The notes: generated from the sequence alone by a model not told the origin. A stretch of DNA of 64,000 nt from CBDCUI01 sp965223115 (GCA_965223115.1 OZ244982.1:744001-808000), one strand, 5' to 3'; shown: positions 9,731-18,625, numbered from the stretch's first letter. Numbers and translations: made by a program.

Positions 9731-10474
9731 ATGATGAAGATTTTAAAATTTAAATTATTACTGTTATTGGTATTTGCATTGTCAGCATGCGAACAAGATG
9801 ATGATGCACCATTACCTGGGTCGCATGCAGCTCAAGCAGAAATTGTAGTAATAGCTGACGGTTGGGTGCCTGTTTTACCTTACGATGTGCCTAAGCCTGG
9901 CTCTTATAATTTGCCCAAGGTCAATACTGCAGCTGGCGGAAAAGTGCTAGGGGTCGATGGTAAAGAATTTGATCTTGATACACTCCTTGGTGACAAGATT
10001 GTTTTGCTGACGTTTATTTATAGTAGTTGTACAGATTTAAATGGTTGCCCACTCGCTACAGCTGTATTTTATAAAATTAAAGAACGTTTTAAAAATGATC
10101 CTAAGCTCGCAGAAACAATACGTTTAATAAGTGTTAGCTTTGATCCCGAGCATGATACTCCTGAAGTAATGAAGCTATATGGTACAGGCTTTGATGATGG
10201 TGAGCCACAGTGGTTGTTTTTAACTACAGCATCAGAGCAAACTCTAGAGCCAATTATTAAACACTATGGTCAATTAGTAATTAAAGAATACAATGATGAA
10301 GGTGAATATACAGGTTCTATGGCGCATGTTTTGCGCGCATTTTTAATAGATCGCACTAAGCACATCCGACAAGAATATAGTGTTTCATTTCTACATGATC
10401 AGCTTGTTACAGCAGACATCAAAACACTTTTGATAGAAGATGGAATTTTAACGGTGGATTCTGAAGAGCAATGA
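9731..10474 (+). CDS. SCO-family lipoprotein with expanded CX5C site, mtoX-linked
   Basis: The 247-residue lipoprotein has a lipobox at LSAC (about Cys20) and a SCO-type thioredoxin fold. The copper motif is unusual: Cys100 and Cys106 are separated by five residues (CTDLNGCP) where classical SCO proteins have three. The distal His is present (His199, in MAHVLRAFLID). SVSFDPEHDTPEVM matches the family. It overlaps the mauG start by 4 bases (ATGA), implying translational coupling. A likely role is inserting or reducing copper in MtoX, inferred from position. The altered spacing may reflect a dedicated client. Confidence 0.85.
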   Translation: MMKILKFKLLLLLVFALSACEQDDDAPLPGSHAAQAEIVVIADGWVPVLPYDVPKPGSYNLPKVNTAAGGKVLGVDGKEFDLDTLLGDKIVLLTFIYSSCTDLNGCPLATAVFYKIKERFKNDPKLAETIRLISVSFDPEHDTPEVMKLYGTGFDDGEPQWLFLTTASEQTLEPIIKHYGQLVIKEYNDEGEYTGSMAHVLRAFLIDRTKHIRQEYSVSFLHDQLVTADIKTLLIEDGILTVDSEEQ

Positions 10475-11817
10475 AAATTACTAGTAATCATCTATTCCAT
10501 TCTATTAATGCACTACTTTTAATAATTGCATCGTGCTTTGTATTTGTCACAGGTGATTTATACAGTTCTACAAACAATAAATTTAAAAGTAAAGCCCATT
10601 TTGGTCCGGGAGATAACAAAGAAGGCTACGATTCTAAAGACTACGAAACTAAAGCGTTAGATATTCAAAAGCGAATTGGTAAGAAAGCAAATTTAATTGA
10701 ATTTGTTGAGAAACCACCATTAGGGTTACCCAAAGTTCCTTTTCCTGAAGACAATCCGGTAACAGATGAAAAAATTGCTTTAGGAAGGAAGCTATTTTTT
10801 GATCGGCGCTTATCAATTAATGACACATTTTCATGTGCAATATGCCATATACCGGAACAAGGTTTTACTAATAACGAAATAGAGACAGCTGTTGGTGTAG
10901 AGGGGCGCTCTGGAAAACGCAATGCACCTACAATATATAACTCGGCTTATATGCAGAAACTATTTCATGATGGTCGAGAAGAAACATTGGAACAACAAGT
11001 TTGGGCGCCGTTTTTGGCACACAACGAAATGGCAAATCCATCAATAGGATATGTATTAAATAAAATTAGAGCCATTAATGAATATGATGGATTGTTTGAA
11101 GCTGCCTTTGCTGGTCGTGGTCCAAGTATGGAAACAGTAGGTATGGCATTAGCTAGCTACCAACGCACACTCAATGCAGCAAACTCGCCTTTTGATCAAT
11201 GGTATTTTGGTAAACAAGAAGAAGCTGTAGACGAACAAGTAAAAAGAGGTTTTAAAATTTTTACTGGAAAAGGTGCTTGTAGTTCGTGTCATCTTATCGA
11301 AGATGATTATGCCTTATTCATAGATCATAAATTGCATAACACAGGTTTAGGCTATCAAACATCAATGGGTATAAAGCCAAAAAAACATAGGGTTCAGTTG
11401 GCCCCTGGCGTTTATGCTGAGATGGACATGGACGCTATACGTGCAGTCTCAAGACCTAAGGAAAATGATTTGGGCTTATATGAAGTGACTGAAAACCCAA
11501 ATGATCGCTGGAAATTCCGAACTCCGACTCTTAGAAATGTCGCTTTAACCTCTCCATATATGCATGATGGATCAATGAAAACTTTGCGTGAAGTTATTGA
11601 GTTTTATAATCAAGGTGGAATTGAAAATGAATTATTGAGCCCATTGATGAAACCATTGGGTTTAAGTGATGAAGAGATGGATGATTTAGTGGCTTTTCTA
11701 GAATCACTAACTGCTGACAATATTGCAGTACTAGTAGCGGATGCATTTGCAGCACCAATAGGAGATTTAAGCGCGGATGACCCTAACTGGGCGCATGAGA
11801 ATAAATTAGATTACTGA
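10471..11817 (+). CDS. Diheme cytochrome c peroxidase / MauG-family protein
   Basis: The 448-residue exported protein has an N-terminal hydrophobic segment and two c-type heme sites, CAICH (residues 122-126) and CSSCH (270-274). The CCP/MauG landmarks KLFFDRRLS, RNAPTIYNSAY, FHDGREETLEQQ and SPYMHDGSMKTLREVIEFYN are all present. It either reduces H2O2 with cytochrome electrons or, as MauG does, modifies residues in a partner protein. Sequence alone does not decide between these. Next to mtoX, removal of the H2O2 made by methanethiol oxidation, or maturation of MtoX, are both plausible. Its ATG overlaps the SCO stop codon. A vestigial copy of its 3' end follows. Confidence 0.88.
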   Translation: MKITSNHLFHSINALLLIIASCFVFVTGDLYSSTNNKFKSKAHFGPGDNKEGYDSKDYETKALDIQKRIGKKANLIEFVEKPPLGLPKVPFPEDNPVTDEKIALGRKLFFDRRLSINDTFSCAICHIPEQGFTNNEIETAVGVEGRSGKRNAPTIYNSAYMQKLFHDGREETLEQQVWAPFLAHNEMANPSIGYVLNKIRAINEYDGLFEAAFAGRGPSMETVGMALASYQRTLNAANSPFDQWYFGKQEEAVDEQVKRGFKIFTGKGACSSCHLIEDDYALFIDHKLHNTGLGYQTSMGIKPKKHRVQLAPGVYAEMDMDAIRAVSRPKENDLGLYEVTENPNDRWKFRTPTLRNVALTSPYMHDGSMKTLREVIEFYNQGGIENELLSPLMKPLGLSDEEMDDLVAFLESLTADNIAVLVADAFAAPIGDLSADDPNWAHENKLDY

Positions 11818-11869
11818 TGTTAAAAGTTGTGGAAAGTCTTGGGTACGCAAAAATAAGTTAGATTACTGA
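11788..11869 (+). repeat. Duplicated 3' end of the MauG-like gene
   Basis: The last 30 bases of the gene (11788-11817, coding WAHENKLDY and stop) recur at 11840-11869, coding WVRKNKLDY and stop in another frame offset. The final 19 bases of each copy differ at one position. This looks like the remnant of a tandem duplication. Confidence 0.7.
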
Positions 11870-11915
11870 TTCTAGATAAGGCGTATTTTTAATATATGAA
11901 AAAGCTTGCTTAATT

Positions 11916-12476
11916 ATGCAAATTAAAATTACACAAATTTTGTCAATAGCATTAGTTCTTTTAAATATGCTTGTTGTTGCAGTAGCTGAAGATGGTCGTT
12001 TGATGGATTCTTATCCGCCTGACTTTAAGGCGCAAAATTTTTCATTATTTGATGTGTCAGGTAACAAACATGAATTAACAGATTTTCGAGGTAAATTTGT
12101 ATTGGTAAACTTTTGGGCATTATCATGTAATGTCTGTAAAAATGAAATGACAACCTTGCAAAGTGCATATGAGCTAATCAATGATGAACATTTTATAGTA
12201 GTTTCGATACATGCTGGTGATGATGTAGAAGGTGCACGTTCAGTCGTGAACTTAAATAAGATCACTTATCCAGTATTGATGGATATGGATTTGCAACTTG
12301 GTGATTGGGGGATACCAATTTTACCTACCTCATTTTTCGTTGATCCTGACGGTAACATACTATATCGAGCAGTAGGTACACGCGTATGGAACTCACCTTT
12401 TATGATCGATTTTATAGAAAATGTGCTCAAGAGATATAACCTTAAGGTTTCACAAAACGTTTCAATGAAGTACTAG
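11916..12476 (+). CDS. TlpA-like periplasmic thioredoxin with CNVC site
   Basis: The 186-residue exported protein has a signal peptide (cleavage near VAVAEDG) and a TlpA/ResA-type thioredoxin fold. The active site is CNVC (Cys71, Cys74) in NFWALSCNVCKNEM, lacking the usual Pro between the cysteines. The cis-Pro loop is LPTSFFVD. TlpA proteins reduce disulfides in cytochrome c or copper-site maturation. It is followed 70 bases on by a paralogue with the standard CAPC site; the two share the C-terminal RxWxSxxMIxF pattern, indicating old tandem duplication. The altered dipeptide should shift its redox potential. Confidence 0.85.
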   Translation: MQIKITQILSIALVLLNMLVVAVAEDGRLMDSYPPDFKAQNFSLFDVSGNKHELTDFRGKFVLVNFWALSCNVCKNEMTTLQSAYELINDEHFIVVSIHAGDDVEGARSVVNLNKITYPVLMDMDLQLGDWGIPILPTSFFVDPDGNILYRAVGTRVWNSPFMIDFIENVLKRYNLKVSQNVSMKY

Positions 12477-12546
12477 CGAACTTATTATCATCTTGTTTAT
12501 CTAAAATACATGTGACATAAATTGGTGTGCTAGAGGTAAATAAAAA

Positions 12547-13185
12547 ATGCTGCAGTTGAAGATTATCTATATATTTATAGTAGCTTTATTGTTATCAACA
12601 AGCGTGATTGCTGGTTCAGAGCTTATGACTCCAGTTTCTGGTTCACCAAAAGCTAAGAGTTTTAGTTTGGATTCTGTGAATGGGGAAACTATTGACTTAG
12701 ATGATTATAAGGGAAAATTTGTATTATTAAATTTTTGGGCAACCTGGTGTGCGCCATGTCGTAAAGAAATGCCTGCGATGAATAATTTACATAAGCAGCT
12801 AAATGGTAGAGGATTCGAGGTTGTAGGAGTGCACGTTGGTCCTAGTTTAGCTGGAGTGAAAAAATTTCTAAAAGCCGTACCTGTTTCTTTCACTATTCTC
12901 CTTGATAAAGATATGAGTCTTGCCAGTTGGGGTGTACGTGGCTTGCCAACAACCTATTTAATCAATCCTGAAGGTAAGTTGGTATATAAAGCTACGGGTG
13001 AGCGCGAATGGGATTCCTCTGGGATGATTGAGTTTTTAAATGGATTGCTGACGAGTTATGAACGTATGGCGAGCAACAAAACAGAGCAAGTGGAAAAAAA
13101 GAAATCCTTTTTTGCCAGTCTAAAAGAGTCTTTTGGTTGGGGTAATAATGATGAACAAATAGACAACCAATTAATACCTAACTAA
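12547..13185 (+). CDS. TlpA-like periplasmic thioredoxin with C-terminal extension
   Basis: The 212-residue protein has a signal peptide (ending near VIAGSE) and a redoxin fold with the canonical NFWATWCAPCRKEMP site (Cys68, Cys71) and cis-Pro loop LPTTYLIN. After the fold ends (about residue 172) comes a roughly 40-residue Lys/Glu/Asn-rich tail absent from the neighbouring paralogue. It probably reduces thiols of a periplasmic client; the mto locus suggests MtoX, SCO or cytochrome maturation. The next gene starts 9 bases downstream, so they are likely co-transcribed. Confidence 0.87.
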   Translation: MLQLKIIYIFIVALLLSTSVIAGSELMTPVSGSPKAKSFSLDSVNGETIDLDDYKGKFVLLNFWATWCAPCRKEMPAMNNLHKQLNGRGFEVVGVHVGPSLAGVKKFLKAVPVSFTILLDKDMSLASWGVRGLPTTYLINPEGKLVYKATGEREWDSSGMIEFLNGLLTSYERMASNKTEQVEKKKSFFASLKESFGWGNNDEQIDNQLIPN

Positions 13186-13194
13186 TAAATATAA

Positions 13195-13485
13195 ATGTCT
13201 GATGACATTGAAATAGTTAATTCTATTCAAGAGTATCTAGAGGTAAATTTCATAGATGCTTCTATTGAACAATGGGTTCATGAAAAACAAGAAAGTATAA
13301 ACTTCAACGTAATAGAACATTCTAGAACCTACGTTCTTCGTGTTATGCACGAGTCTATTCAAGGTTTAAGTGCAGATGATGTTAAATCTTTGTTAGAAAA
13401 CTATAACACTGCACAAATAATGAAAGATATTGGTGATTTTCCAATTATAGTAACAAACTCTGGATGTATTTTTGGTAGCCCTTGA
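13195..13485 (+). CDS. Small acidic protein of unknown function at the end of the mto cluster
   Basis: The 96-residue product begins MSDDIEIVNSIQEYLEVNF. It is acidic and predicted mostly helical, with no signal peptide or membrane segment. It has a single Cys near the C-terminus in NSGCIFGSP. The start lies 9 bases after the TlpA gene stop, implying one transcript. I do not recognise a family. Its position suggests an accessory role in methanethiol oxidation, but nothing in the sequence shows what. It is followed by a long imperfect hairpin. Confidence 0.65.
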   Translation: MSDDIEIVNSIQEYLEVNFIDASIEQWVHEKQESINFNVIEHSRTYVLRVMHESIQGLSADDVKSLLENYNTAQIMKDIGDFPIIVTNSGCIFGSP

Positions 13486-13492
13486 TGATATA

Positions 13493-13551
13493 GAACCCAA
13501 GGCCCAACACTTATTTCAATTTGTATTGCTAATAAGTATTGAGCCAAGTTC
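13493..13551. terminator. Long imperfect hairpin between convergent genes
   Basis: Segments GAAC, GGC, CAA and ACTTATT (from 13493) pair in order with AATAAGT, TTG, GCC and GTTC (to 13551), with single mismatches between blocks. It sits between two convergent genes and may act as a bidirectional terminator. Confidence 0.45.
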
Positions 13552-13588
13552 GCTTACATAAAAGTTTGAGTCAAATTACAAATAAATT

Positions 13589-13861
13589 CTATTCAGACGT
13601 TGTGGGGTCAATTACACCTTTAATCTCTGCAATCTTGTTTGCAGGAAATCCACCTTCCTCAGCATGTTTGCGTATTTCTTCTTCATTAGGTGCAATATAA
13701 GTACAATAAACTTTATCGTTTGTCACAAAGCTTTGTACCCATTGAATTTGTGGGCCCATATTTTTAAGTATGCTGCAAGACTTCTGTGAAATTCCTTGAA
13801 GCTCTTCTGCAGTTAAATCACCAGCGCCAGGTATCTCACGTTCGATTATATATTTTGGCAT
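13589..13861 (-). CDS. DUF4242-family small protein
   Basis: The 90-residue protein (MPKYIIEREIPGAGDLTAEE...) has the ferredoxin-like alpha/beta pattern of DUF4242. That family includes a nickel-binding Streptomyces protein, and its members start with an M-x-x-Y-x-x-E-R-x-x-P-G motif. I chose the ATG at 13861 because AAGGAGG lies just upstream; the longer frame would overlap that site. Function is unknown; metal binding is a family-based guess. It is transcribed away from the fhc operon and convergently to the mto cluster. Confidence 0.8.
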   Translation of the reverse strand: MPKYIIEREIPGAGDLTAEELQGISQKSCSILKNMGPQIQWVQSFVTNDKVYCTYIAPNEEEIRKHAEEGGFPANKIAEIKGVIDPTTSE

Positions 13862-14217
13862 TAGAGAGTCCTCCTTAATCATCCAATTGTTTTTTCATTA
13901 ATAACGATAGCCTTCATTTTAGGCGGCAGTGTATCGGACTTTTTGTGTAAGAAGTAGTTGTCCAGTAAAAATTTCATATTAATGTTTATAAATTGTAGTA
14001 ATTGTAAGGGGCTAAATTTTTATGCCTGAAAATTAGTTAGTATATTAATACATAAGAATATTTTAATGTTTCATATTGGCATAACTTTACATTTAGCATG
14101 GTGCATAATGCTACTTATAAAAATCATTAACGTATTTACTTGATGGATATAATTACCTCGTCTATTCTTGCTTATATTATTAAAATAGACATAAATAAAA
14201 TTACACGGAATTTATAG
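13862..14217. other. Divergent spacer upstream of the fhc operon
   Basis: This AT-rich stretch of about 355 bases should hold the fhc promoter and that of the DUF4242 gene. I see no coding frame and no clear operator. Confidence 0.4.
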
Positions 14218-14565
14218 ATGGCGGAGACCATGATTCTTATACCTGGACGCTCTCAGAGCCAGGGTACCTCTCTTAACGAAGGTAAGCTTAAGGAGGAATA
14301 TCAAAAAGTGACATCAACGGCTGAGTTGAATGAAAAAGATATGCGTCGTTTAAAGCTAAAGGATGGTGATAAAATTCGTCTTAAGTCTAGTGTTGGACAG
14401 ACAGTAGTTAGTTGTATATCAAAGAAAGACGACGACTTACCTTCAGGAATGATATTTATTCCATATGGACCACCTTCAAGTGAGTTAATGGGTTCAGATA
14501 CTGCAGGTACTGGTATGCCTTTATCTAAGCATATGGAAGTAAAGGTTACAAAAGCTAGAGGCTAA
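14218..14565 (+). CDS. FwdD-like molybdopterin dinucleotide-binding subunit
   Basis: The 115-residue protein begins MAETMILIPGRSQSQGTSLN and contains RRLKLKDGDKIRLKSSVGQT, a double-psi barrel typical of the dinucleotide-binding domain of Mo/W oxidoreductases. It ends with a PYGPPSSELMGSDTAGTGMPLSKHMEV segment split here as PYGPPSSE and TGMPLSK, as in archaeal FwdD/FmdD. It is the first gene of the fhc operon, 30 bases before fhcB. In archaea FwdB and FwdD together hold the tungsten or molybdenum pterin. Its presence implies that this Fhc complex binds such a cofactor. Confidence 0.82.
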   Translation: MAETMILIPGRSQSQGTSLNEGKLKEEYQKVTSTAELNEKDMRRLKLKDGDKIRLKSSVGQTVVSCISKKDDDLPSGMIFIPYGPPSSELMGSDTAGTGMPLSKHMEVKVTKARG

Positions 14566-14595
14566 TCAAAAGATTTTAAATAAAGCAGGTGCTTA

Positions 14596-15948
14596 ATGGT
14601 TGAAGCAGCAAAAACTAAACAAGAAAAGAATATAAAAATTGTAAAAGATGCAACATGTACTTTTTGTGGTTGTGTTTGCGATGATATGGAGCTCACTGTT
14701 GACCTCGACGAGCATCGGATAACCAAAGCTAAAAAAGCTTGCGTGTTAGGTAGAGCTTGGTTTTATGAGCATACTTTAGAAGATCGACCTGTAGTTTTAA
14801 TTGATGGTAAAGAAGCAAGTTTCGAAGAAGGCATCGAGACTGCTGCGCAAGTGTTGGTTCAAGCGAAATTTCCGATTACTTATGGACTGAGTGATTCACC
14901 TTGTGAGGCACAAAGAGTTGCTGTTGATATTATGGATACCGTAAATGGCAATATTGATACGACTACATCTGTATGCCATGGGCCATCTGGAATGGCATTT
15001 CAAGGTGTAGGTGAAAGTACAGCCACTTTAGGTGAAATTAAAAATCGTGCTGATTTGGTAATTTATTGGGGTGGAAATCCAGCAGAATCACATCCACGCC
15101 ACTTCACGCGTTATGCGGTTACGCCTAAAGGCATGTATATCCCTAATGGTAAGAAAGATCGTACCGTGGTTTTAGTTGATGTGCGTAAAACACCAAGTAC
15201 ACCTGTTGCTGATATTTTCATGAAAATTAAACCAGGCAAAGATTTTGAAGTACTTTGGGCATTACGCGCTTTAGTTAAAGGTAAAAAAATAAACGATGAC
15301 ATCGAAGAGGAAACAGGCATCTCTCGTGAAACGCTAGATGATCTGGTAACAAGGATGAAGAATGCACAGTTTGGTGTGCTATTTTTTGGTATGGGCTTAA
15401 CAATGACTCGTGGGCGCCATTTTAACTCGGGTGCATTGCTTTCTCTGGCAGCTGACCTTAATGAATATACTCATTTTGTAGCCAAACCAGTACGTGGACA
15501 CGGTAATGTGACGGGTGCAGACAATGTTGTTTCCTGGCAGACGGGTTATCCATTTGGCGTTAATTTCAACCGAGGTTTTCCAAGATTTAATCCAGGTGAG
15601 TTTACGTCTACAGACGTGTTATCAAGAGGTGAGGCGGATGCAGCGATGATCATTGCGTCTGATCCAGCTTCAAATTTCCCCAAAAAAGCTATTCAACACA
15701 TGAAAAAAATTCCTATCATCTCATTGGATGCAAAAGAAACCGTTACTAGCAGTATTGCTAAAGTGCGTTTTGCAGTAGCTACATATGGAATTAATACTGG
15801 GGGTACAGTGTATCGAATGGATGATGTTCCTATTACACTACGACCTGCATTTGAATCACATTACCCAACAGATCAACAAGTATTAGAGGGTATACGTAAC
15901 CGTGTAAAAGAGTTATTAAGTGGGAAAAAAGCCAGAGTAGCAGCATAA
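14596..15948 (+). CDS. fhcB: Formylmethanofuran dehydrogenase subunit B homologue
   Basis: The 450-residue molybdopterin-type subunit keeps a [4Fe-4S] motif at the N-terminus (Cys21, Cys24, Cys28 in CTFCGCVCDD, plus Cys49) and a Cys127 in TSVCHGPSG at the position of the metal-ligating cysteine of archaeal FwdB. From what I recall of the Methylobacterium complex, FhcB there is degenerate and non-redox; this one looks full length and intact. Together with the preceding FwdD-like gene it would form a complete catalytic unit interconverting CO2 and formyl-methylofuran. It is followed by fhcA. Confidence 0.9.
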   Translation: MVEAAKTKQEKNIKIVKDATCTFCGCVCDDMELTVDLDEHRITKAKKACVLGRAWFYEHTLEDRPVVLIDGKEASFEEGIETAAQVLVQAKFPITYGLSDSPCEAQRVAVDIMDTVNGNIDTTTSVCHGPSGMAFQGVGESTATLGEIKNRADLVIYWGGNPAESHPRHFTRYAVTPKGMYIPNGKKDRTVVLVDVRKTPSTPVADIFMKIKPGKDFEVLWALRALVKGKKINDDIEEETGISRETLDDLVTRMKNAQFGVLFFGMGLTMTRGRHFNSGALLSLAADLNEYTHFVAKPVRGHGNVTGADNVVSWQTGYPFGVNFNRGFPRFNPGEFTSTDVLSRGEADAAMIIASDPASNFPKKAIQHMKKIPIISLDAKETVTSSIAKVRFAVATYGINTGGTVYRMDDVPITLRPAFESHYPTDQQVLEGIRNRVKELLSGKKARVAA

Positions 15949-16032
15949 AGTTACAACTAACAATTTATCTATAATAAACAACATTAAAGTAGCCTGAGTA
16001 TGACATGGTTACTTATTAAAAAATAAAATTAA

Positions 16033-17679
16033 ATGTCTTCAGAAATAAAAATTGTCAATGGTCGTGTTCATGATCCGAAAAATAATATTGATGGAAAAAT
16101 CCAAGATATTTGTGTCAAAGATGGCAAGATCGTTGATTCTGTTTCAAGCTCTGCAAATAAAATAGATGCTCATGGTATGGTCATCATGCCTGGTGCCGTC
16201 GATATTCATTGTCATATTGCCGGCGCAAAAGTAAATCTTGCGCGAAAATTACAACCTGAAGATCATCGCTTGGATGTCCACCCCAAAACAGCAGTTACTC
16301 GTTCAGGCACGGGAGGTGTAGTACCTTCTACTTTTGCTACTGGCTATCGTTATGCCACGATGGGTTACACCACTGCAATGGAAGCTGCAGTACCGCCAAT
16401 TACAGCTAGACATACTTTAGAGGAATTAGATGATACGCCAGTGATTGATAAAGGTTTTTATGTCTTATTGGGTAACAATGCTTTTTTATATAAACTTTTA
16501 AAAGAAGGACGAAAGAAAGAATTTAAAGAAGCCATCGCTTGGTGGATTGATTCAGTACATGCATACACATTAAAGCTCGTAAATACTGGTGCTGATGAGT
16601 TATGGAAAGGTCGAAAAAATGCCAATATCACTAATGTTAATGAAAAAATTGATCATTACGATATTACGCCTATTCATGTCATAGAAAGTTTTGTAGAAGC
16701 TGCACATGAACTTGGCTTACCGCATCCACCACACATCCACTGTAATAATTTAGGACATAGTGGCAATATCAGTACAACGTTAGATACCATGAAAGCGGCT
16801 CAAGGTCGGCGTGTGCACATGGCACACATACAATTTCATAGTTTTGGTGGTGAGCTAAATAAAAATGCAGTATCTGGTGTTAAATCGATCATTGATTACA
16901 TAAATAATAACGACAACATTACTACAGACGTTGGCCAAGTTATGTTTGGAAAGGCAACAGCAATGACTGCTGATGCGCCACTTGCATGGATGTTGCGTAA
17001 TGTAAAGTTTAATAAATGGATTAATGCTGATACAGAATGCGAAAGTGGCTGCGGTATTATTCCATTTACATATCAAGACCATGTTTACACGCACGCATTG
17101 CAGTGGGCGATGGGGCTTGAATTGTTTTTAATGTCTAAAGACCCTTGGCGTGTGTTGCTATCAACCGATCATCCTAATGGTGGCTCATTTATGAGTTACC
17201 CTAAGCTAATTAAACTATTAATGGATAGCGCGTACCGTAAAGAAGCGCTTGCGCATGTAAATCAAAAAGCCATAGATAAGACTGATCTGCGTAGTTTAGA
17301 TCGTGAATATACTTTGAATGAAATAGCAATTATTACACGTGCTGGCCCTGCAAGAGCACTAGGTTTAGCTAACAAAGGACATTTAGGCTCTGGGGCAGAT
17401 GCAGATATTACTGTTTATACTGAAGAAGATGATAAAGAAGAAATGTTTAACGCCCCACGTTATGTAATTAAAGACGGCGTTTTGGTAATAAAAGACCATG
17501 AGTTCGCAACGGATCATAAAGGAAAGCTATTACATTCAAAGCCTGGTTACAATGCAGATATTGCAGATGAGATTGAACCATTTTTTGAAGATTATTATTC
17601 TGTTAAGTTTAATAACTATGCAATCAGTGATGATTATATGCATCACCATGAAGAAGTTCCCACGCAACCAAAAGCTTAG
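16033..17679 (+). CDS. fhcA: Formyltransferase/hydrolase complex subunit A (formylmethanofuran hydrolase, FwdA-like)
   Basis: The 548-residue amidohydrolase hydrolyses formyl-methylofuran to formate (or carries the reverse step in archaea). Visible binuclear-metal motifs: DIHCHIAG near residue 60, the LKLVNTG lysine region near 185, HIHCNNLGHSGN near 237, and STDHPNGG near 385 with the catalytic Asp. The last 100 residues form the usual small beta domain (GHLGSGADADITVY). fhcD follows after 12 bases. Length and motifs are normal for the family. Confidence 0.95.
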   Translation: MSSEIKIVNGRVHDPKNNIDGKIQDICVKDGKIVDSVSSSANKIDAHGMVIMPGAVDIHCHIAGAKVNLARKLQPEDHRLDVHPKTAVTRSGTGGVVPSTFATGYRYATMGYTTAMEAAVPPITARHTLEELDDTPVIDKGFYVLLGNNAFLYKLLKEGRKKEFKEAIAWWIDSVHAYTLKLVNTGADELWKGRKNANITNVNEKIDHYDITPIHVIESFVEAAHELGLPHPPHIHCNNLGHSGNISTTLDTMKAAQGRRVHMAHIQFHSFGGELNKNAVSGVKSIIDYINNNDNITTDVGQVMFGKATAMTADAPLAWMLRNVKFNKWINADTECESGCGIIPFTYQDHVYTHALQWAMGLELFLMSKDPWRVLLSTDHPNGGSFMSYPKLIKLLMDSAYRKEALAHVNQKAIDKTDLRSLDREYTLNEIAIITRAGPARALGLANKGHLGSGADADITVYTEEDDKEEMFNAPRYVIKDGVLVIKDHEFATDHKGKLLHSKPGYNADIADEIEPFFEDYYSVKFNNYAISDDYMHHHEEVPTQPKA

Positions 17680-17691
17680 CGATCTAAAAGA

Positions 17692-18579
17692 ATGAAGATT
17701 CATAAAACGGAAATTGTTGATACATTTGCAGAAGCTTTCGAAATGTGGGGCGCGCGCGTCATTATTACAGCCGGTTCTAAACAATGGGCAAGGGCAGCAG
17801 CAGCTTCAATGACAGGGTTTGCAACTTCAGTAATTCGTTGCAAATTAGAGGCTGCAGTTGAGTGTGAAATACCAGAAGAAGATACGCCAGATGGTCGTCC
17901 TGGGATCAGTGTCTTATTGTTTACTATGAGCAGTAAAACAATTGCTGGACAACTTATTGACCGTATTGGCCAATGTGTAATGACTTGCCCAACTACAGCT
18001 TGTTATAACGGTCTAGAATCTGATCAAACCGTTGTGGTAGGGGGGAAGCTACGTTTTTATGGTGATAGCTACCAAATTAGTAAACAAATTAATGGTCGGC
18101 GTTTGTGGCGGATTCCAGTAATGTCAGGTGAATTTCTTGTCGACGATCTATTTGGAATACAACCTGCTGTTGGAGGTGGAAATTTAATCATATTTGGTTC
18201 CAGCAAAAATATTGCTCTAAGGGCTTCTATGGCAGCAGCTAATGCAATGCGTGAAGTGGCTGGTGTCTTTTTACCTTTCCCTCAAGGTTTAGTGCGCTCT
18301 GGTAGTAAAGTAGGTGCACGATATAAAGGATTAATTGCATCAACTAATGATGCATATTGTCCAACCTTGCGTTCTATTTCAGCTAATTCAGTCGTACCGG
18401 AAAAAGTGGAAGCCATTTATGAAATTGTTGCAGATGGGCTTAATGAGGATGTGATTAAGCAGTCCATGAAGCGTGGCATATATGCTGCGGCAGAAAAAGG
18501 AGCTTTGTTAGTTACTGCTGGTAACTATGGTGGTGGGCTAGGTAAGTACAAATTCCATTTGCATGAGATTGCAAAGTAA
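17692..18579 (+). CDS. fhcD: Formylmethanofuran:H4MPT formyltransferase
   Basis: The 295-residue Ftr homologue transfers the formyl group from formyl-H4MPT to methylofuran in the cytoplasm. It shows the family features VDTFAEAFEMWGARVIITA at the start, IRCKLEAAVE, DGRPGISVL, a PTTACYNGL segment and GARYKGLIASTNDAYCPTLR in the second half, corresponding to the two related lobes of Ftr. It lies between fhcA and fhcC in the usual operon. There is no sign of truncation. Confidence 0.95.
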   Translation: MKIHKTEIVDTFAEAFEMWGARVIITAGSKQWARAAAASMTGFATSVIRCKLEAAVECEIPEEDTPDGRPGISVLLFTMSSKTIAGQLIDRIGQCVMTCPTTACYNGLESDQTVVVGGKLRFYGDSYQISKQINGRRLWRIPVMSGEFLVDDLFGIQPAVGGGNLIIFGSSKNIALRASMAAANAMREVAGVFLPFPQGLVRSGSKVGARYKGLIASTNDAYCPTLRSISANSVVPEKVEAIYEIVADGLNEDVIKQSMKRGIYAAAEKGALLVTAGNYGGGLGKYKFHLHEIAK

Positions 18580-18625
18580 GTGAAAACAGGTAGATATATT
18601 ATTTATATAAAGTAGTGAATTAAGA

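Noticed and set aside
10471..11817. Assigning the diheme protein as true MauG acting on methylamine dehydrogenase
   Set aside because: No mau structural genes are visible; CCP or an MtoX-related role is equally likely.
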